This document shows positions 22,685 through 35,388 of a stretch of 64,000 nt of DNA, in pieces. A program made the position numbers and the translations under genes. The stretch is from Oryza sativa Japonica Group (taxonomy: Eukaryota > Streptophyta > Magnoliopsida > Poales > Poaceae), in NCBI RefSeq assembly GCF_034140825.1, contig NC_089039.1, positions 19,557,501-19,621,500 of the forward strand, given 5' to 3'. Below the pieces are notes generated by a model. It made no database searches. It had not been told where the DNA came from and saw nothing but the letters and a program-made list of their open reading frames with translations. Position 1 is the first letter of the stretch. Every line of letters begins with the position of its first letter.

Positions 22685-22955
22685 CGTGGTCGGGTCGGTC
22701 TCGGCGGCGGCGGGCGGCGGCGGCGGCGGCGGAGTTTGGTATGGGGGAGGGATTCGTTGGGGGCAAAGCGAGAGATGGCTCGGCGTGTGGCGTCCTCTCG
22801 CTTTCTAGAGGCGTCGACTCCCCACGTTAGGCGGGCGCGCCAAGCGGTCCGATCCATCTTTTGAGATTCGTGCCGCTGGCGCTGGGTCGTGGTATGGAAA
22901 TTAAGGAACAGTTTTTTTTTTTTTCGAGTTGTGCAATTGTACATCCTATTTTGTA

Positions 22956-23182
22956 CCCCTCCGTTTCTAAATATTTGACGCCGTTATTTTTATAAACATG
23001 TTTGACTGTTCGTTTTGTTTAAAAAATTTAAGTAATTATTAATTCTTTTCCTATCATTTGATTCATGGTTAAATATACTTTTATGTATACATATAGTTTT
23101 ACATATTTCATAAAAATTTTTGAATAAGACGAATGATTATTTAAAAATTCAACAGTGTTTTTATATTCAGAAACGGAGGGAG
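22956..23182. mobile_element. Stowaway-like MITE upstream of QCR9
   Basis: Left CCCTCCGTTTCTAAATATTT and right ATATTCAGAAACGGAGGGAG are inverted, flanked by TA. It has the same interior as the 12762-12989 copy. Confidence 0.85.
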
Positions 23183-23532
23183 TATTTTTCTTCTTCAGGC
23201 TTTAGCTATAAAACCACAAGATTGGTGAAATTGGGAGAATACCCAAACAAGTGGCAAATTGAATGGAGTTTGCGACCAAGCCAAGGTTCAGGTTCTCATG
23301 TTCAATTGCGTCCTAACTAGAGCAAAGCTTGGAAAACACCTGCTGTGAAGTGATGAAGTCATTGATGATTGACTTTACCTACCAAGGTTTAAATTCTGGT
23401 GCTCGTGAATATTACGCACATACAGATAGGCTTTCAATAGAAATTTAAAGAGATCAGGGATGTATTGCCGGTGTGCATTTGCGAGGTGTAAGTGTTACGC
23501 GTGTAGTGATGTGTGCATATGCGTCTGCCACA

Positions 23533-23976
23533 TAGTTATTAAGACCGGACCGGTGATCAAACCGGTAAGACACTCGGTTCACTGGTTTATTGGTTGGACC
23601 GGTCCAACCACCGGTTTATTGCAGTTCAAATAGATATGTGTTATAATATTATCACAAGTTTCACAGCCTGGTGGTTAAGACTCTATGCGGAAAGATGGAA
23701 GTTTTGGGTTCGATTCACAAGTTCTATAGCATTTTTCCCTATTTTCTAACTCCGCGTGATGCACCTGTAAGGCTGCAACCTGCGCACTTCTGTTTCCTCC
23801 ATGTGACGCCGTTCCAGCGGTCCAACCAGCTCCGGTTTTTATCCGGTTTTTTGGTAAACCGCCCGGTTCTACCGGTTTGATTGCACACCGATCTTTTAGC
23901 TGGACCGGACCAGCCGGCGCCCTGGTTCCTTTTTTTTCCAGTCGGATCATCGGTCTGGTCCGGTTCTAATAACTAT
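23533..23976. mobile_element. Non-autonomous TIR element rich in ACCGGT motifs
   Basis: It opens TAGTTATTAAGACCGGACCGG and closes CCGGTTCTAATAACTA, inverted. Flanking GTCTGCCAC and GTCTGCCGT look like a diverged 9-bp target duplication, which would suit a Mutator-type element. Many CCGGT/ACCGG motifs occur at both ends. The middle carries a tRNA-like stretch (GCCTGGTGGTTAAGACTC, then GGTTCGATTC, a perfect B-box core). Confidence 0.6.
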
Positions 23977-25347
23977 GGTCTGCCGTGTAATAAAAAAAAA
24001 GAGAGCTAGAGTAGCTACTACTTGTAATGAGTGGTCACATCATTCGAATTCATATAGTAAACATTGTAACCAAATGTCTATAAAATATTATGTTTCCTAT
24101 AACACAGATATTCTATTATCTTTATGGATCCACCATCTTCTTCTATCTCTTCTCTTTCTTCATCCCACCCTTCATTCTAATCTTCTTCCTTCTTTTCTTT
24201 ACCTTCTCGATGACTCTCTCTCGCAAATGATGCCAGCTCGAGTGCCCGGTGAGGACAATGGGCTGCAGATGGGAGAGGGCATGGTAGACTCCCCACGCGC
24301 AGCCATGGTGAACGAGAACAATGGTCCGACAGGCGCAGGCGACAACGACAGTCACAACGAGGACGACGACCCGACGGATGCAGGAGACAACAGCGGCTAG
24401 CACAGTTGTCTGAGCCACCATCACCATGGGTAGACTCCACAATCTTGGGCCGCCCAGTGCAGCCAGGCAACTAATTAGTCACTCGCATATTTTCTCTTCC
24501 CCTCTCTCCTTCATATTATCACAAAATCCTATATGGATTTTTGATCCCCGATTTTTTTCATGCTCTTAAGTGTTTCAAATTTCTTGAAGCGTGGCAATCG
24601 TGCTACTAACCATTAATAATTTTATAGTTCACAAATCATACTCAAACCGTTTGTTTGGATCATTTCAATCCAAACATTACCAAAAGATTGGCAATAGTAA
24701 AAAAAAAAGTAAATATAGTTTTTGGCTTGTTGCCAAATTTCGGTTGGTGTTTGAGGTCAAATTTGTTCTTCCAAAAATTTTGGCAATTCCACATTTTTGG
24801 CGCAAACCACTTGTTATTGAATGTTGATCATAAGCCTTCTCAGCTAAAACACTGAACCGCTTCTACCAACGGATCATCTAAGAGGACAGCATCACAGCAG
24901 CCGTACATTGTCGAACACAAAGGAAAAGAACAGATGCAGCAGGCCAGCAATGATCGATGCATGTAAACTAAGTTATCTGCACGGATGGATATGCACTTGT
25001 GATCAAAGACAAGAACAGATTCTATTCTTGACCACCATATATGGATGGACCGTGGATGAGAGATGGAGAATTGGATATTCCTCCCTTGTGGAGAGCAAAA
25101 GCAGAGCAATCTCTCCAGGTGGCAGAAAGGATCAAAGGAATACTTGGCTGGCTTACTTGCAAAGCAACCAAGGAGAAATATTTGCTGCGATCTTTTCAGT
25201 TAGAAAAACTGCACTTTTTAGCGTATATATTGGCTCCCGACCGATCGAAGCGTCAACACAGCAGCAGCAGCAGCAGAGTGTGTTTTCTCGCGACGCCGTT
25301 GTGATCTTCTCCTGCCTCGGAGAGCAGAGCAAGAGGGAAGATCAGCA
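23977..25347. other. Upstream region of the AWPM-19 gene, no other gene seen
   Basis: A frame at 23975-24400 has no family I recognise and is rich in G, D and N at its end; I do not call it. The stretch 24580-24840 has TTGCCAAATTTCGGTTGG- and CCAAAAATTTTGGCAA-like pieces suggestive of a degraded MITE. The 5' leader near 25255-25280 contains a CAG run. Confidence 0.45.
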
Positions 25348-26360
25348 ATGGCGACCGGGGGTCCCAGTTCCATGTCCGCTGGCCTCCTCTTCCTCAACCT
25401 CGTCCTGTACGTCGTCGTCGCCGTCATCGCCGGCTGGGCCATCAACTACAGCATCGACGAGAGCTTCAACTCACGTAAGTGTCAGATTCCATCCAATTTC
25501 CATGTGCAGTGGCAAGGGACGTGTGGTTTCAACTTCGACGCCTCGAATGGTCCGAATTCCTATGTATAGTGGCAAGGGGAGTATGGTTTAAAGTTTTAAC
25601 CTTGAGATCCCATGTTAAATCTTCAACACGCTCACAAATCATCTGTTTGGAGGGATATTTCTCCCTCCAAATCTCGTTTTAGATTCCATCCAATTCCTAT
25701 GTGAGCTGTCTCGAGTGTTTGGTTGATGTGTGTGTTGCCTTGCTTGTGGGTGCAGTGCAGGGGGTGTCGCCGCCGGTGCGGCTGTTCCCGATCTACTTCC
25801 CGATCGGCAACCTGGCGACGGGGTTCTTCGTCATCTTCGCGCTGCTCGCCGGCGTCGTCGGCGTCTCCACCTCGCTCACCGGCCTCCACGACGTCAGCCA
25901 GGGGTACCCCGCCAGCATGATGTCCGCCGCCGCCGCCTCCATCGTCACCTGGACCCTCACCCTCCTCGCCATGGGGTAAGCAAAGCAACCGTCAAAACCA
26001 CCAACCAATTCGCCATTCATCTGCACGCAGGTTTATCACTGATTAATCAAACCGTCGATTCGCTCGTTAATTGCAGGCTGGCGTGCAAGGAGATCAGCAT
26101 CGGCTGGAGGCCACCGAGCCTGGTAAATTCATCAACAAAAAAAAAACTGAACCAATTACGCCATTTTCCTCGCGTCGTTTAATCGTTTTCGTGGCTAATC
26201 TGAGATTAATTGTTCTTGTGTGTGTTATTGCCTCTCTGTGCAGCGAGCGCTGGAGACGTTCACCATCATCTTGGCCGGGACGCAGCTGCTGTGCGCCGGG
26301 TCGCTGCACGCCGGAGCACACGTAGCCATCATACAGAATCCGATGGTTAGCAGAGTGTGA
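25348..26360 (+). CDS. AWPM-19-like plasma membrane protein
   Basis: Four-helix plasma-membrane protein of the AWPM-19/PM19L family, linked in cereals to ABA, dehydration and seed dormancy; one rice member has been reported to move ABA. Exons: 25348-25474, 25756-25975, 26077-26122 and 26244-26360; these give 169 aa. Membrane segments lie near residues 10-32, 55-80, 95-117 and 132-155. The LACKEI motif before the last helix and an HAG motif near the C-terminus are family features. The intron 1 acceptor was chosen as GTGCAG before TGCAGGGGG because it keeps the frame. Intron 1 repeats CAGATTCCATCCAATT and GTGGCAAGGG. The 3' region has a TACG run (about 26437-26460). Which rice paralogue this is cannot be said from memory. 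Confidence 0.9.
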
Positions 26361-26879
26361 GGGCGTCGTCGACCGGGTCGAGGAGGAGGATTCTGTGCAA
26401 AACCGTATCAATCTTGGGCGACGGTTTGGTTTGTGGTGTACGTACGTGCGTACGTACGTGTACGCGCGTGAGGAGGAACGTTGTGTTGATTTATGCTAGT
26501 GTGTTGTGTGTGGATGTATATCCGTGTGGTCGTGGCGAATTTGTTCATTTGTAAATTGTCTCCGGCGGTTAATTCTTTTAATTAAGTTTGATCTAAAGCT
26601 TGTGATTACGAATTACTGTATTGTAAAATGGACTTCTTTTAAGGGTACAACCACACATCCCCAAATTTCTTTTATGGTACAACTCAAAACACAGACGAAC
26701 ACACATTACGGAAACGTGCAGTTTCACTGAACACGCACATATATGTACCCTGTTTCCTAATGGGTAAGGCCACGTGAAAATTCGCTATGTGGGAGTCGAA
26801 TTCGTGCTGGCTGGTTCAAACCACTGCAAACCAACTAACTGCGCTCCTCCCCTGAAAATAGACTTGGAACGTACGGCAG

Positions 26880-27195
26880 GGGCTGTTTAGTTTCTAAAAA
26901 CATCACATCGAATCTTTAGAAACATGTATGAAACATTAAATGTAGATAAAAAAAATTAATTGAACGGTTTGCATGTAAATCACGAGACGAATCTTTTAAG
27001 CCTAATTAGTCCATGATTAGCCATAAGTGTTACGTAACCCACATGTGCTAATGACGGATTGATTAGGCTCAAAAGATTCGTCTCGCGGTTTTCAGGCTGA
27101 GTTATGAAATTAGTTTTTTTATTCATGTCCGAAAATCCCTTCCAACATCCGGGTTAAACGTTCGATGTAACACCAAAAATTTTCATTTCACCAAC
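26880..27195. mobile_element. Tourist/Harbinger-like MITE between AWPM-19 and ABCI12
   Basis: It starts GGGCTGTTTAGTTTCTAAAA and contains CGAGACGAATCTTTTAAGCC, inverted later as GGCTCAAAAGATTCGTCTCG. It closes with AACGTTCGATGT and AAAATTTTCATTTCACC. This is a very common rice repeat. A diverged relative lies at 43086-43385. The left end is sharp and the right end approximate. Confidence 0.75.
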
Positions 27196-27366
27196 CCTCA
27201 ATTTGGGCACATCTAGCAAGAACGCCATCGACGGAGGCCCATGAGATGGTCCGGCCCAACTGAAACGGGCCGCACATAGGCCACCGCGATCACGTTTCGG
27301 CACCCCGAGTTATCCTTACCCCGGCCGCGCACGGCGCGGCGCAGGCTGCCCGGAGCGGAGAATCCG

Positions 27367-30300
27367 ATGGCCGCCGCCGTCCACCTCCGCCCTATCCACT
27401 CGCTGTCTCTCCCTCTCCCTCTCCTCGCAGCCAAGGCCGCCACGCCCAATCCCGGCTGGCTCCCGCTCTCGGCGAAGCCAGGCGCAGGGAGGAGGAGAAG
27501 CTTGCTGGTCTGCGCCGCCTCCGACCCCAGCAAGGCCGCGGGGAAGGGCGAGGCGGGGGATGCCGTCGCCAGGTGGGCGGCGTGGATCCCGCGGGCTGCG
27601 GTGGGAGGGGCCGGCCCGGAGCAGGTCCTCAGGCTCATCTCCGGCGCCGCGGCCACGCCCATCTGCCAGTTCGTCGACTCGCCCCGCACCTTCCTCCACG
27701 CCATCGATCCCCGGGTTAAGCTGGTAACTAAGATTTCCCCGGAGACAAGACACCTTGCCTCACCTCACGCTTATCTGCTCCGTGTTTTTGGATCGAATCG
27801 CCAGTAAACGGCAGGGGATAAGGATGCACAGTAAGTGCTTGTGAAAATGTTCGCCCCTGGGCTATGAAGGGATGAATGAAATGCTGAATTGCTGATGCAA
27901 ATACATCGCCAAAAATCTTGCTCAATTTTATATGCTAAGAGCCATTTGTACCACCAACGTGAGCGTGTGCAACTGACCAACTGTGCCTATTCTCGGGTTA
28001 ACTTGGATTGTTGGTTGAGCATACATAATGCTGTCGTGAACTTTCATGACAACATACTAGTATGTTTTTTCAATGATTGGCTGATTCTCATTGGAGCCAC
28101 AAACTGTGAAATCATTAGGTTTTGACGTTTTGTTTTCTGCTATTTTAGAAACTGACCTTAACCATTGAACCTGCGTCAGTATATCTATAAGTTATATTGG
28201 ACACTTTGTCTGATGATTATTTAGAATATTTATGTAAGTTAAGAAATAGTGTCCGACGGATTTTTCCCTTCCCCCGAGTTTGTGGAATTTTGATTTTGTC
28301 ACGGTAGTTGTTTTAACAAATTTCGTAGTATATATTTAATTGTCTTTTGTGCACAAAAATAATGATTAAGTTGATGATTAACTAAATGATCGTCCAATTT
28401 CATGCTGCAACCTGACCAATCACTTTTGTTCTCAGGTGTGGCTCTTGGCTCTTGTTGTCCTACCAGCCAGATCAAATATTTACTTGCGGTTTGGTTTAGT
28501 AGCATACCTTACTCTCCTCTCTATGTGGGTTCTCCCAAACCATATTTGGAAGGTACGCTCTCTGATCTACTGTTAAAATGGGCATTCACCATTTTATGCA
28601 CAAATAGTGCTGGCCTGTTGGGTTGCCAGTTGTGGTTTAAATTGTCTACTACTTTATATATATATGGAGATTCCCTTATGATGTTGAATGCAATTCATTT
28701 TTTTTAAAAAAACATGAGTGTGGCTTATGATTTCCTACTGTTGAAAGGGTGACTGTGAAGTACTGGACAAGTTATATGGGTTTTGTACTGACAAACTATC
28801 ATGCTTGGCTTCGTTTCATCGCCCCCCCCCCCAAAAAAAAAAACACACACACACACAATTTTATGTGACTTTTAAGTATACCAATGAAAGCTGTCCATGT
28901 TTTACTTATAGATTTTCCTGTACGATTTGGCTATTTTTCACTCCTTCGATACATAGTCTCTGCCGTTATGCTATCTTCTTTGTTAAAATATTACCCTTGA
29001 AGTGAACCTGCTGTTTAGCTTTATACAAATTACATTCTCTATAGGACCAACTTGGAAGGGTCGCTCTGCTTTCAGGCATCATATTCATAATGCTGGGATT
29101 TGGTTCTGATGGTGCTCCTTCATTAGTCCAGACAAGAACTCCTCCCCCATCTGTTATAGGTTTGCCAAACATACCTACATCCACAAATGGCTATTCTTAC
29201 ACAATCATGAAACTGGGTCCACTGCAATTTACAAGGAAAGGCCTATCAGTAGCGAGTACGTCAGCATGCCTCTCATTTGCGGTATGTCCTTTCCTTTTAT
29301 GGGTAATATTTTCCATACAAATTGTTTTTTTTCTCTAATGCAAATGAGAGCTGTGCATCATTATATTAAGAAGAAAGAAAAGAGTCTGAAAAAATTCAAA
29401 CAAGCCCATTAGAGAAAGATTTAGCATGAAAGGACTTGCCAAAGAAATAAAAAAGAATATGGCCAGCAACCCAAAGCCCAGAGGATTTGTTTGAACCAAT
29501 ACTTTCATCATCTAGCAATTGGCACATAAGACAAGCATGTCCTGAGTTGACAATACACTTTTTTTAATAAACCATTTAGGTATAATCTCCCATACTTTCT
29601 TTTGATGCAGATATTTCAAAGTGCAAGTCTCTGCTTGACAACAACTACTCCTGAGCAGCTTGCTTCTGCTTTATGGTGGTTTATGATTCCACTGAAGCAT
29701 ATCGGCGTACCAGTACCTGAGATAATACTCACACTCTTACTATCTTTGAGGTTCATTAATCTTGTATTTGATGAGGCAAGTATAGGGTGCTCAAGTAAAC
29801 ATCGGCTATATTTGTCTTTCTAACTAGAACATGCATTGTGATTGTAACATTATTTTAAATACTTTTCATTAGGTTCGCAATTCAGCACTGGCGATTGTAG
29901 CACGTCGGATAAATTGGGAAAAGCTGGCAACTATGGAAACTATTGACAGTGAGTACTTCCTACTTCTGTAACCAATGCCCGGGAGTGAACTAGCTGACAA
30001 ACTTAGTCAGGAACCAGTTGCTGGCTGATTTTGGTGGGGGAATTGCAGCAGAAAACTAATCTCTACTGAATTTACTAGTTGTTATGTACCTTGATTTATT
30101 TTGTCAGCAAGATTTAACTAAGTGTTTTTCATGATTTGCGCTACTGAAATGAAGGCGATTACAGTTAGTTGAAGTTGGTCCAACTTCAAGTGCTTCTGCT
30201 CAGTTCAAATTCAAAGACTTTAATATATGAGTTCTGTTTCTTAGTCTAGTTCATTTGAGGTAGCTTGTGGCTTGTGCTGTCTAGCTATAGAGAATTGGTC

Positions 30301-32140
30301 TCCTGTCAGAGGTAAATAATGGATTATATCAACTGGTCCTGTAGTCCTGTTGATACCGACAAGTTCATTTATTCCAATATTTCTTATTCCAATTCATTTA
30401 CCCACTTAGCAGTTTTATGTCTGCTACTCCCTATGTCCCAAAACATATCTCCTTTAGCATTCAAAATTTGTCCCAAAAATATAGCCACCTTTTCACCTGT
30501 TAACCAATCACAACCATCTCCCATTTAACATTTCCACTTACTTCCTCTTATCAACCAATCACAACCAACCATAATTGTATTTGACCTTTCTCCTTAATAC
30601 TCGTGCCCAACTATAAAACTTCTTATATTTTGGGATGGATCATGGAAGCAGTATATACTTTTGCAAGTCCAAACCTTACTTGAGTTCGTGAGGTTAAATA
30701 ACTCTTGCAAAGGTTGGACTTGGTGAATTTGGCTAATTTCAGCAGATGGCTTTTCAATTGTTCTGTTTATATTGAAACACCTAATGTAGGATAATTTTAT
30801 GCATTTAGGTTGTAATACAGAACTTTTGTTAACTTCTTTTTGGGGAATTGATCCTTTGCATCAAAATTGCAGTTTTCTTCAACTATGTGCGGCGAATTTT
30901 CAAAAATATATTTGATCACGCAGAGCAAATATCCAAGGTCAGTCAGTTCTGAATTTTACCTTTGAGGCTTTCACTGACTACGAAGTTATAATTAATGCAC
31001 TATTGTGAAAAAAAAAAACAATTTATTGAACATTGGCATAAGCTACTCACGTTATATTGAGCTATTAACTAATTAGAATTTCCTATGGATATCCCGACTC
31101 TCATTTAGTGTAATTCAAAACTTTTAAATAGAAAACCTTCATTGACCATTTGGGAAATTCTGAAATGTCAACTCAGTGATATACTCAATCTTGACTGCTT
31201 CCCAAACATGCGCTTGCCTTATAATCTAACCAAATCTGTGTGGCTTTTCTGAACTTCAGAATTTTGTAGGATTCTTCTGTTGTTGTCAAGAATTACAACC
31301 TTGATTCTGTAATATTAGTCGCTTCTCCTTCTCTAAGGAGATCATCAGTTGTGATATTTCATGAGCCTGACATTGGCTATATATAAGCATAGGCTTATGA
31401 CCAATATGCTATTCCTAATAGCTGGGGGTCCTATTACAAAATCTAACTGCTGGTGCATACATGGCCATGAATGTACTGGCTAGCCTGACAGTTAAATGGG
31501 CTTTTGCTATACAGGACGTCAATGATAATACTAATAGTATAAGTCCATGTCTAATCCTTCATTCCTTTCTTGTGAAAGTGGTGTTGCAGGTCTGTTAAGT
31601 TGAATATGAATGTGTAAGAGGAAAATTTATTATGGTCTGAATGTATTGAACCAAACTGGGTTAAGAATTATGCGCTCTTAGTCTTATCACACTATTCAAA
31701 CTTGCCAAAGTTTAGGCTGAAGGCAATCATACTGCAGGTTGTCTGGTTAGCTGATTGTGAGAACTTATCAAGAATTTTACTGGTTATGACCTAAAAGTAA
31801 CATACAGTTTTGATAAAAAGATCTTGTACTAGTACTGCGGGGCTTGTAAGGAGGATAAAACTTAAATTACATCATTGCTGCTGCCCAACATTTTCAAGCA
31901 CTTATATTGTACATACATGGTTCACTATAGCCGAAATTACTTTGCACATGACTGCACTTCATACTCTGAATGTCTGTCTGATTTTTGTAGGCCATGATTG
32001 CTCGCGGATTTCGTGGTGACCCTAACAACCACAAGATCTACTTTCTTACAGAATCTTCTTTTGGCATTGTGGATGTCTTTTCATTACTTTGCCTATTTGC
32101 TCTAGTGGCCCTGGCTTCCATTTCGGACAAATTGGTTTGA
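27367..32140 (+). CDS. ABCI12: ABCI12-like chloroplast CbiQ/ECF-T family protein
   Basis: Plastid relative of the bacterial T component (CbiQ/EcfT) of energy-coupling-factor transporters; the substrate is unknown. Exons: 27367-27723, 28436-28552, 29045-29281, 29611-29775, 29873-29948, 30873-30937 and 31991-32140; these give 388 aa. About 50 residues of Ala/Arg/Ser-rich transit peptide precede a domain with five or six hydrophobic segments. The FMIPLKHIGVPVPE stretch and the AMIARGFRGDP motif near the C-terminus are the coupling-helix region of CbiQ proteins. Intron 4 uses a GC donor (GATGAG|GCAAGT); a GT alternative 3 nt later breaks the frame. A microsatellite (intron 2) and a MITE (intron 5) lie inside. 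The 3' untranslated region follows 32140. Confidence 0.93.
28822..28857. repeat. C-run, A-run, CA microsatellite
   Basis: About 12 C, then about 11 A, then about eight CA repeats, inside ABCI12 intron 2. Confidence 0.9.
30427..30650. mobile_element. MITE in ABCI12 intron 5
   Basis: Left CTCCCTATGTCCCAAAACAT and right TATATTTTGGGATGGATCATGGAAGCAG are partly inverted. The interior has AACCAATCACAACCA twice. The same AACCAATCACAACC motif occurs in the MITE at 49763-49978, so both belong to one family. Confidence 0.7.
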
Positions 32141-33102
32141 TGGTATGATAAGGCACCTGTGATCTATTCACCAGTTTGATGTCATGGTAGTGTTGAACTT
32201 ATTACATATGAGAGTATCTTCTTGATTGTTTCAGGAATCAGGAACTAAAGACTATCACGACAACTTCATCCCCTTAATTGCTTAAAAATGCTGAGTTGCA
32301 AAATCAGTTTTTGGGGCATCTTAGGAGCCCCTTCTGTGTAGTGGAATCGTGGAAACGATGGTAACGATTGAATCGTCAGGAAGATCATTTTGGAAGATCA
32401 TTTTGATCAAGTGTATGCACCGCAAGCCCCTTTGGAAGGAAGACTGAAAGGTTAACCTCTGGCTCTAACTTCTTTGCAGCCTTGCAGGTGAGTTGAGACT
32501 TATATATCCAAATAATTTTTGCTCTTTACCAATGTTTTATCTCCTGTCATCTGATTTCTGTTAATACCGCAGGAGCAGTGCCGTATGCAGATCCTTCATT
32601 GAAGGACCACGTGAGAATATTGAGTATAACTGCACAATCAAAGTATACTTCCTGTCTTCATTAGGAAGTGCCGTCAAGAACTTAAGTGGGGTGACCGCTG
32701 TGTTCTTGCTAACTTATTGTATCTGCCCTTAGCTTGATCCTAACATGAACAACTGACAGTGTAAACCTATCTTTTTTCATTAGCCCTTTCTTTCTCTTTA
32801 GTTTTATTTTGCAAGGATGCAGTTCGAAGCATTGAATGTTTAATTGCAAGGATACAGTGCAAAATTGTACAGTCCGTAAAAAGGTCAGAGTTTGATTAGT
32901 TAAATGACTGCTTGAAAGTTGAATCCCACAACACACTCAAGCAACAGTGCCAACTTGGTAAAGCGCCATTTATAGTGATGAAAATACAGGTTCCAACCCA
33001 CTTACAGCCCCTTCCAGTGGGGCTTCCATATTTTAACACTACAATTCATCGGAATATTCCCGTTCAAGAGCATGAAGAGGCGTAATCTTGTCACCGGATA
33101 AT
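32141..33102. other. Region between convergent ABCI12 and NRPB7
   Basis: 3' flanks of two genes facing each other. There is no coding frame of note. The first 600 bp are probably ABCI12 3' untranslated sequence; the remainder is NRPB7 3' flank. Confidence 0.5.
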
Positions 33103-34948
33103 TTACACTGCCGCACCAGGATCACTGATAACGCCCAGGAAGTCATCTTTTATTGTGCCAATGCAAAACTGCAACAAACATATTCAAACTGTTAGAGCAT
33201 TGCACATCACCAGCTTAAACGGGGTTATGAGTTATGACAGCAAGAACATGGATTCAGAAATGCCTCAGGGAAGAATATAGCCACATGCATTCAACAATTA
33301 TCTATTATGATACCATACTAGTGGCTAGCTTATGAGCATTCATGGTAATTACTTGCAATTTGTTGCTACAAGATTACATGTCAAATTTTCATTTTGATAT
33401 ACTTTTCAACTAATTTACTTGACACACATCAAGGTTGATCTTTGCTGATAAAACCACATCTGTTCTTTTTCACACATTAGGAAAGAAAAACATCATGCAA
33501 ACTACTGGTATGGAAAAGTGGGTTACATCACCAATAATTGCATATGGTGGTTACTCTGAGAGCAATGCTACAAAAATCTAAAAGACAGGGAACACCTGGT
33601 TTTTCGTTTGTTTTTTTGCACGAAACTAGATGTCAACAAACTTACAATTTCTGTTGCATCAACACGTGTCCCAATAATCTTCAACCGAACCTCACTATCT
33701 TTCTGAATTTTCACCTGCATCGGACAAACAAGTAAATCCTAGTAAGCAAAAGAAGATGGCCAAAGCAATTAGCCTTCAACAGTAGTACAGTATTCACATC
33801 TATTCGTTTCTAGGAAAAACAATGAACATATATGTGTATGCATTTCAAGCATAGTTATGACATGCTGATACCAAAATTGGATACAATGGACATTACATTA
33901 CATTCCCCAGCATTTCTTTTTAAGTCAGACATATCACCAATAAGCATAAATAAACAGGAAAAAAAATCATAACCTGTCAACAGTTGTCAATGTTTATAGA
34001 GGACAAGACATAAGAAGTAACTGTAGAAAAGAAGCATACCGATCCATCAGAAGTAGTATAATTTGGCACATCCCCAGATTGGAACTCCATATCATCAGGA
34101 ATCAACTGCACAACAAAAATAGAAACGGGAAAATGCAAGAACAAAACATTAGTTGGTTAGAAAGCACAAATTCAACTAGAACCTTATGTTGCCTTCCAGT
34201 CACTTTAAGATTGTTCAAACCAACATGTTTGATAAATTAGTATCAGAAATTTCTATGACAAAAACCATCCTTCGAGTTGATGGTACAGCTAAACTGGGTG
34301 TATGAAAATGGTACTGAACCATTATCGTCTATCGATCATTCTAGCATAAATTCTGATTCTTTTACTCCACAAATTTGGAGCATTAGAAAAAAGCAGCTCC
34401 AAGCAATGCAGGCACTCACATGGTTGGACACGAAGATCTGCACAGGCCCAGCCTCCGCGAAGAACCCCATCTGCAGAACCAACACGAAAACGAATTGGAG
34501 CCACTAACCACAAACAAGCCCTAATCCACCCAACACCAAATACCAATCCGGCGAGGGACGGAGGCACATCGCCCACCTTGTTGACCATGGTGACGACGGC
34601 CTCCAGGATCTCGCCCTTGAAGGGGCGGAAGACGACGCACTGGTACTTGACCGGGAAGGTGACGTAGCCCGTGCCCTCCCTGATGAGCCCCTTGCCGACA
34701 TCCTCCACCCCCGTGATCGCCACCACGAACCCATGCCGCCCGCTGCAAAAGGACGAACAAGAATGAATCCCGTCGAACCCCACATCCCCTCCCCGCCCTA
34801 CTAGGGTTTGCCCAACCAATCCCGAGCCCTACCTGCAGGTGCCCTCGACGTCCTTGATGAGCTTGGAGACGAGCTTGTCGCGGAGGTGCGGGCCGAAGTG
34901 CCGCGGGTGCAGCTGCATGTTCCGCTCCAGCACGATGTGGAAGAACAT
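33103..34948 (-). CDS. NRPB7: DNA-directed RNA polymerase II subunit RPB7
   Basis: RPB7 pairs with RPB4 to form the stalk of RNA polymerase II in the nucleus. Minus-strand exons: 34948-34833, 34742-34577, 34470-34420, 34105-34040, 33714-33646 and 33168-33103; these give 177 aa, the normal length. The N-terminus opens MFFHIVLERNMQLHPRHFGP. The KYQCVVFRPFKGEILEAVV stretch and the C-terminal S1-fold part with RLKIVGTRVDATEIF match eukaryotic RPB7 closely. All introns are GT-AG. The start codon lies only 440 bp from that of HISN3 on the other strand, so the two probably share a promoter region. A GAGC tetranucleotide run lies in the 5' leader (about 34979-35000). Confidence 0.96.
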
Positions 34949-35388
34949 CTCGCCCCCTCCTCGTCCGCGCCGCCGGCGAGCGAGCGAGCGAGCGAGCGAT
35001 TCCTCAACAGTTCGACTCAACTGGCTTGGCTTCTCTCTCGCGAGAGGCAATATTATTAGCCCTGACGAGGCGTTCGAGCCGTCGGATCAACGCCCCTGTG
35101 CATATCCTGGCCGTCCAATAAATCTCTTTACCTAGTTCGGCTTGGGCCTCGCACCGACTCCGACTCCGACCCCGACTCCGACTCGCCGCCGCCCTTGCGC
35201 CGCCTCCGCGGAGCCCTCCCCTCCCCGCCGGCGGCGGCTGCGAAGGTGCGGCACGTACGCGCTGGTTTCTTCTTCTTCTCTCCGAATCGTGTCCTGGGTT
35301 GGGGGGGGGGGGGGCTCCCGCATGCTTGCTTGCTTCTGAATTTGCTTCGCGGGTGTTTGTTTGTTGGTTGTGGCAGCGACTGGATTGG
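34949..35388. promoter_or_regulatory. Shared divergent promoter region, NRPB7 and HISN3
   Basis: The 440 bp between two start codons on opposite strands contain leaders of both genes. Visible features are GAGC repeats at about 34979-35000 (NRPB7 side), TTGGGCC near 35142 (site II-like), GACTCC hexamer repeats at about 35157-35185, and a run of 14 G at 35301-35314 (HISN3 side). No clear TATA box is seen, fitting housekeeping genes. Confidence 0.6.

Noticed and set aside
23975-24400. 141-aa plus-strand frame ending in a D/N/G-rich tail
   Set aside because: No recognisable domain, no splice partners and no clear promoter. The antisense strand is equally open, so it is not called.
29776-29782. 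GT donor a few bases inside the GC donor of ABCI12 intron 4
   Set aside because: Using it shifts the frame and destroys the conserved EVRNSALAIVARR stretch that follows.
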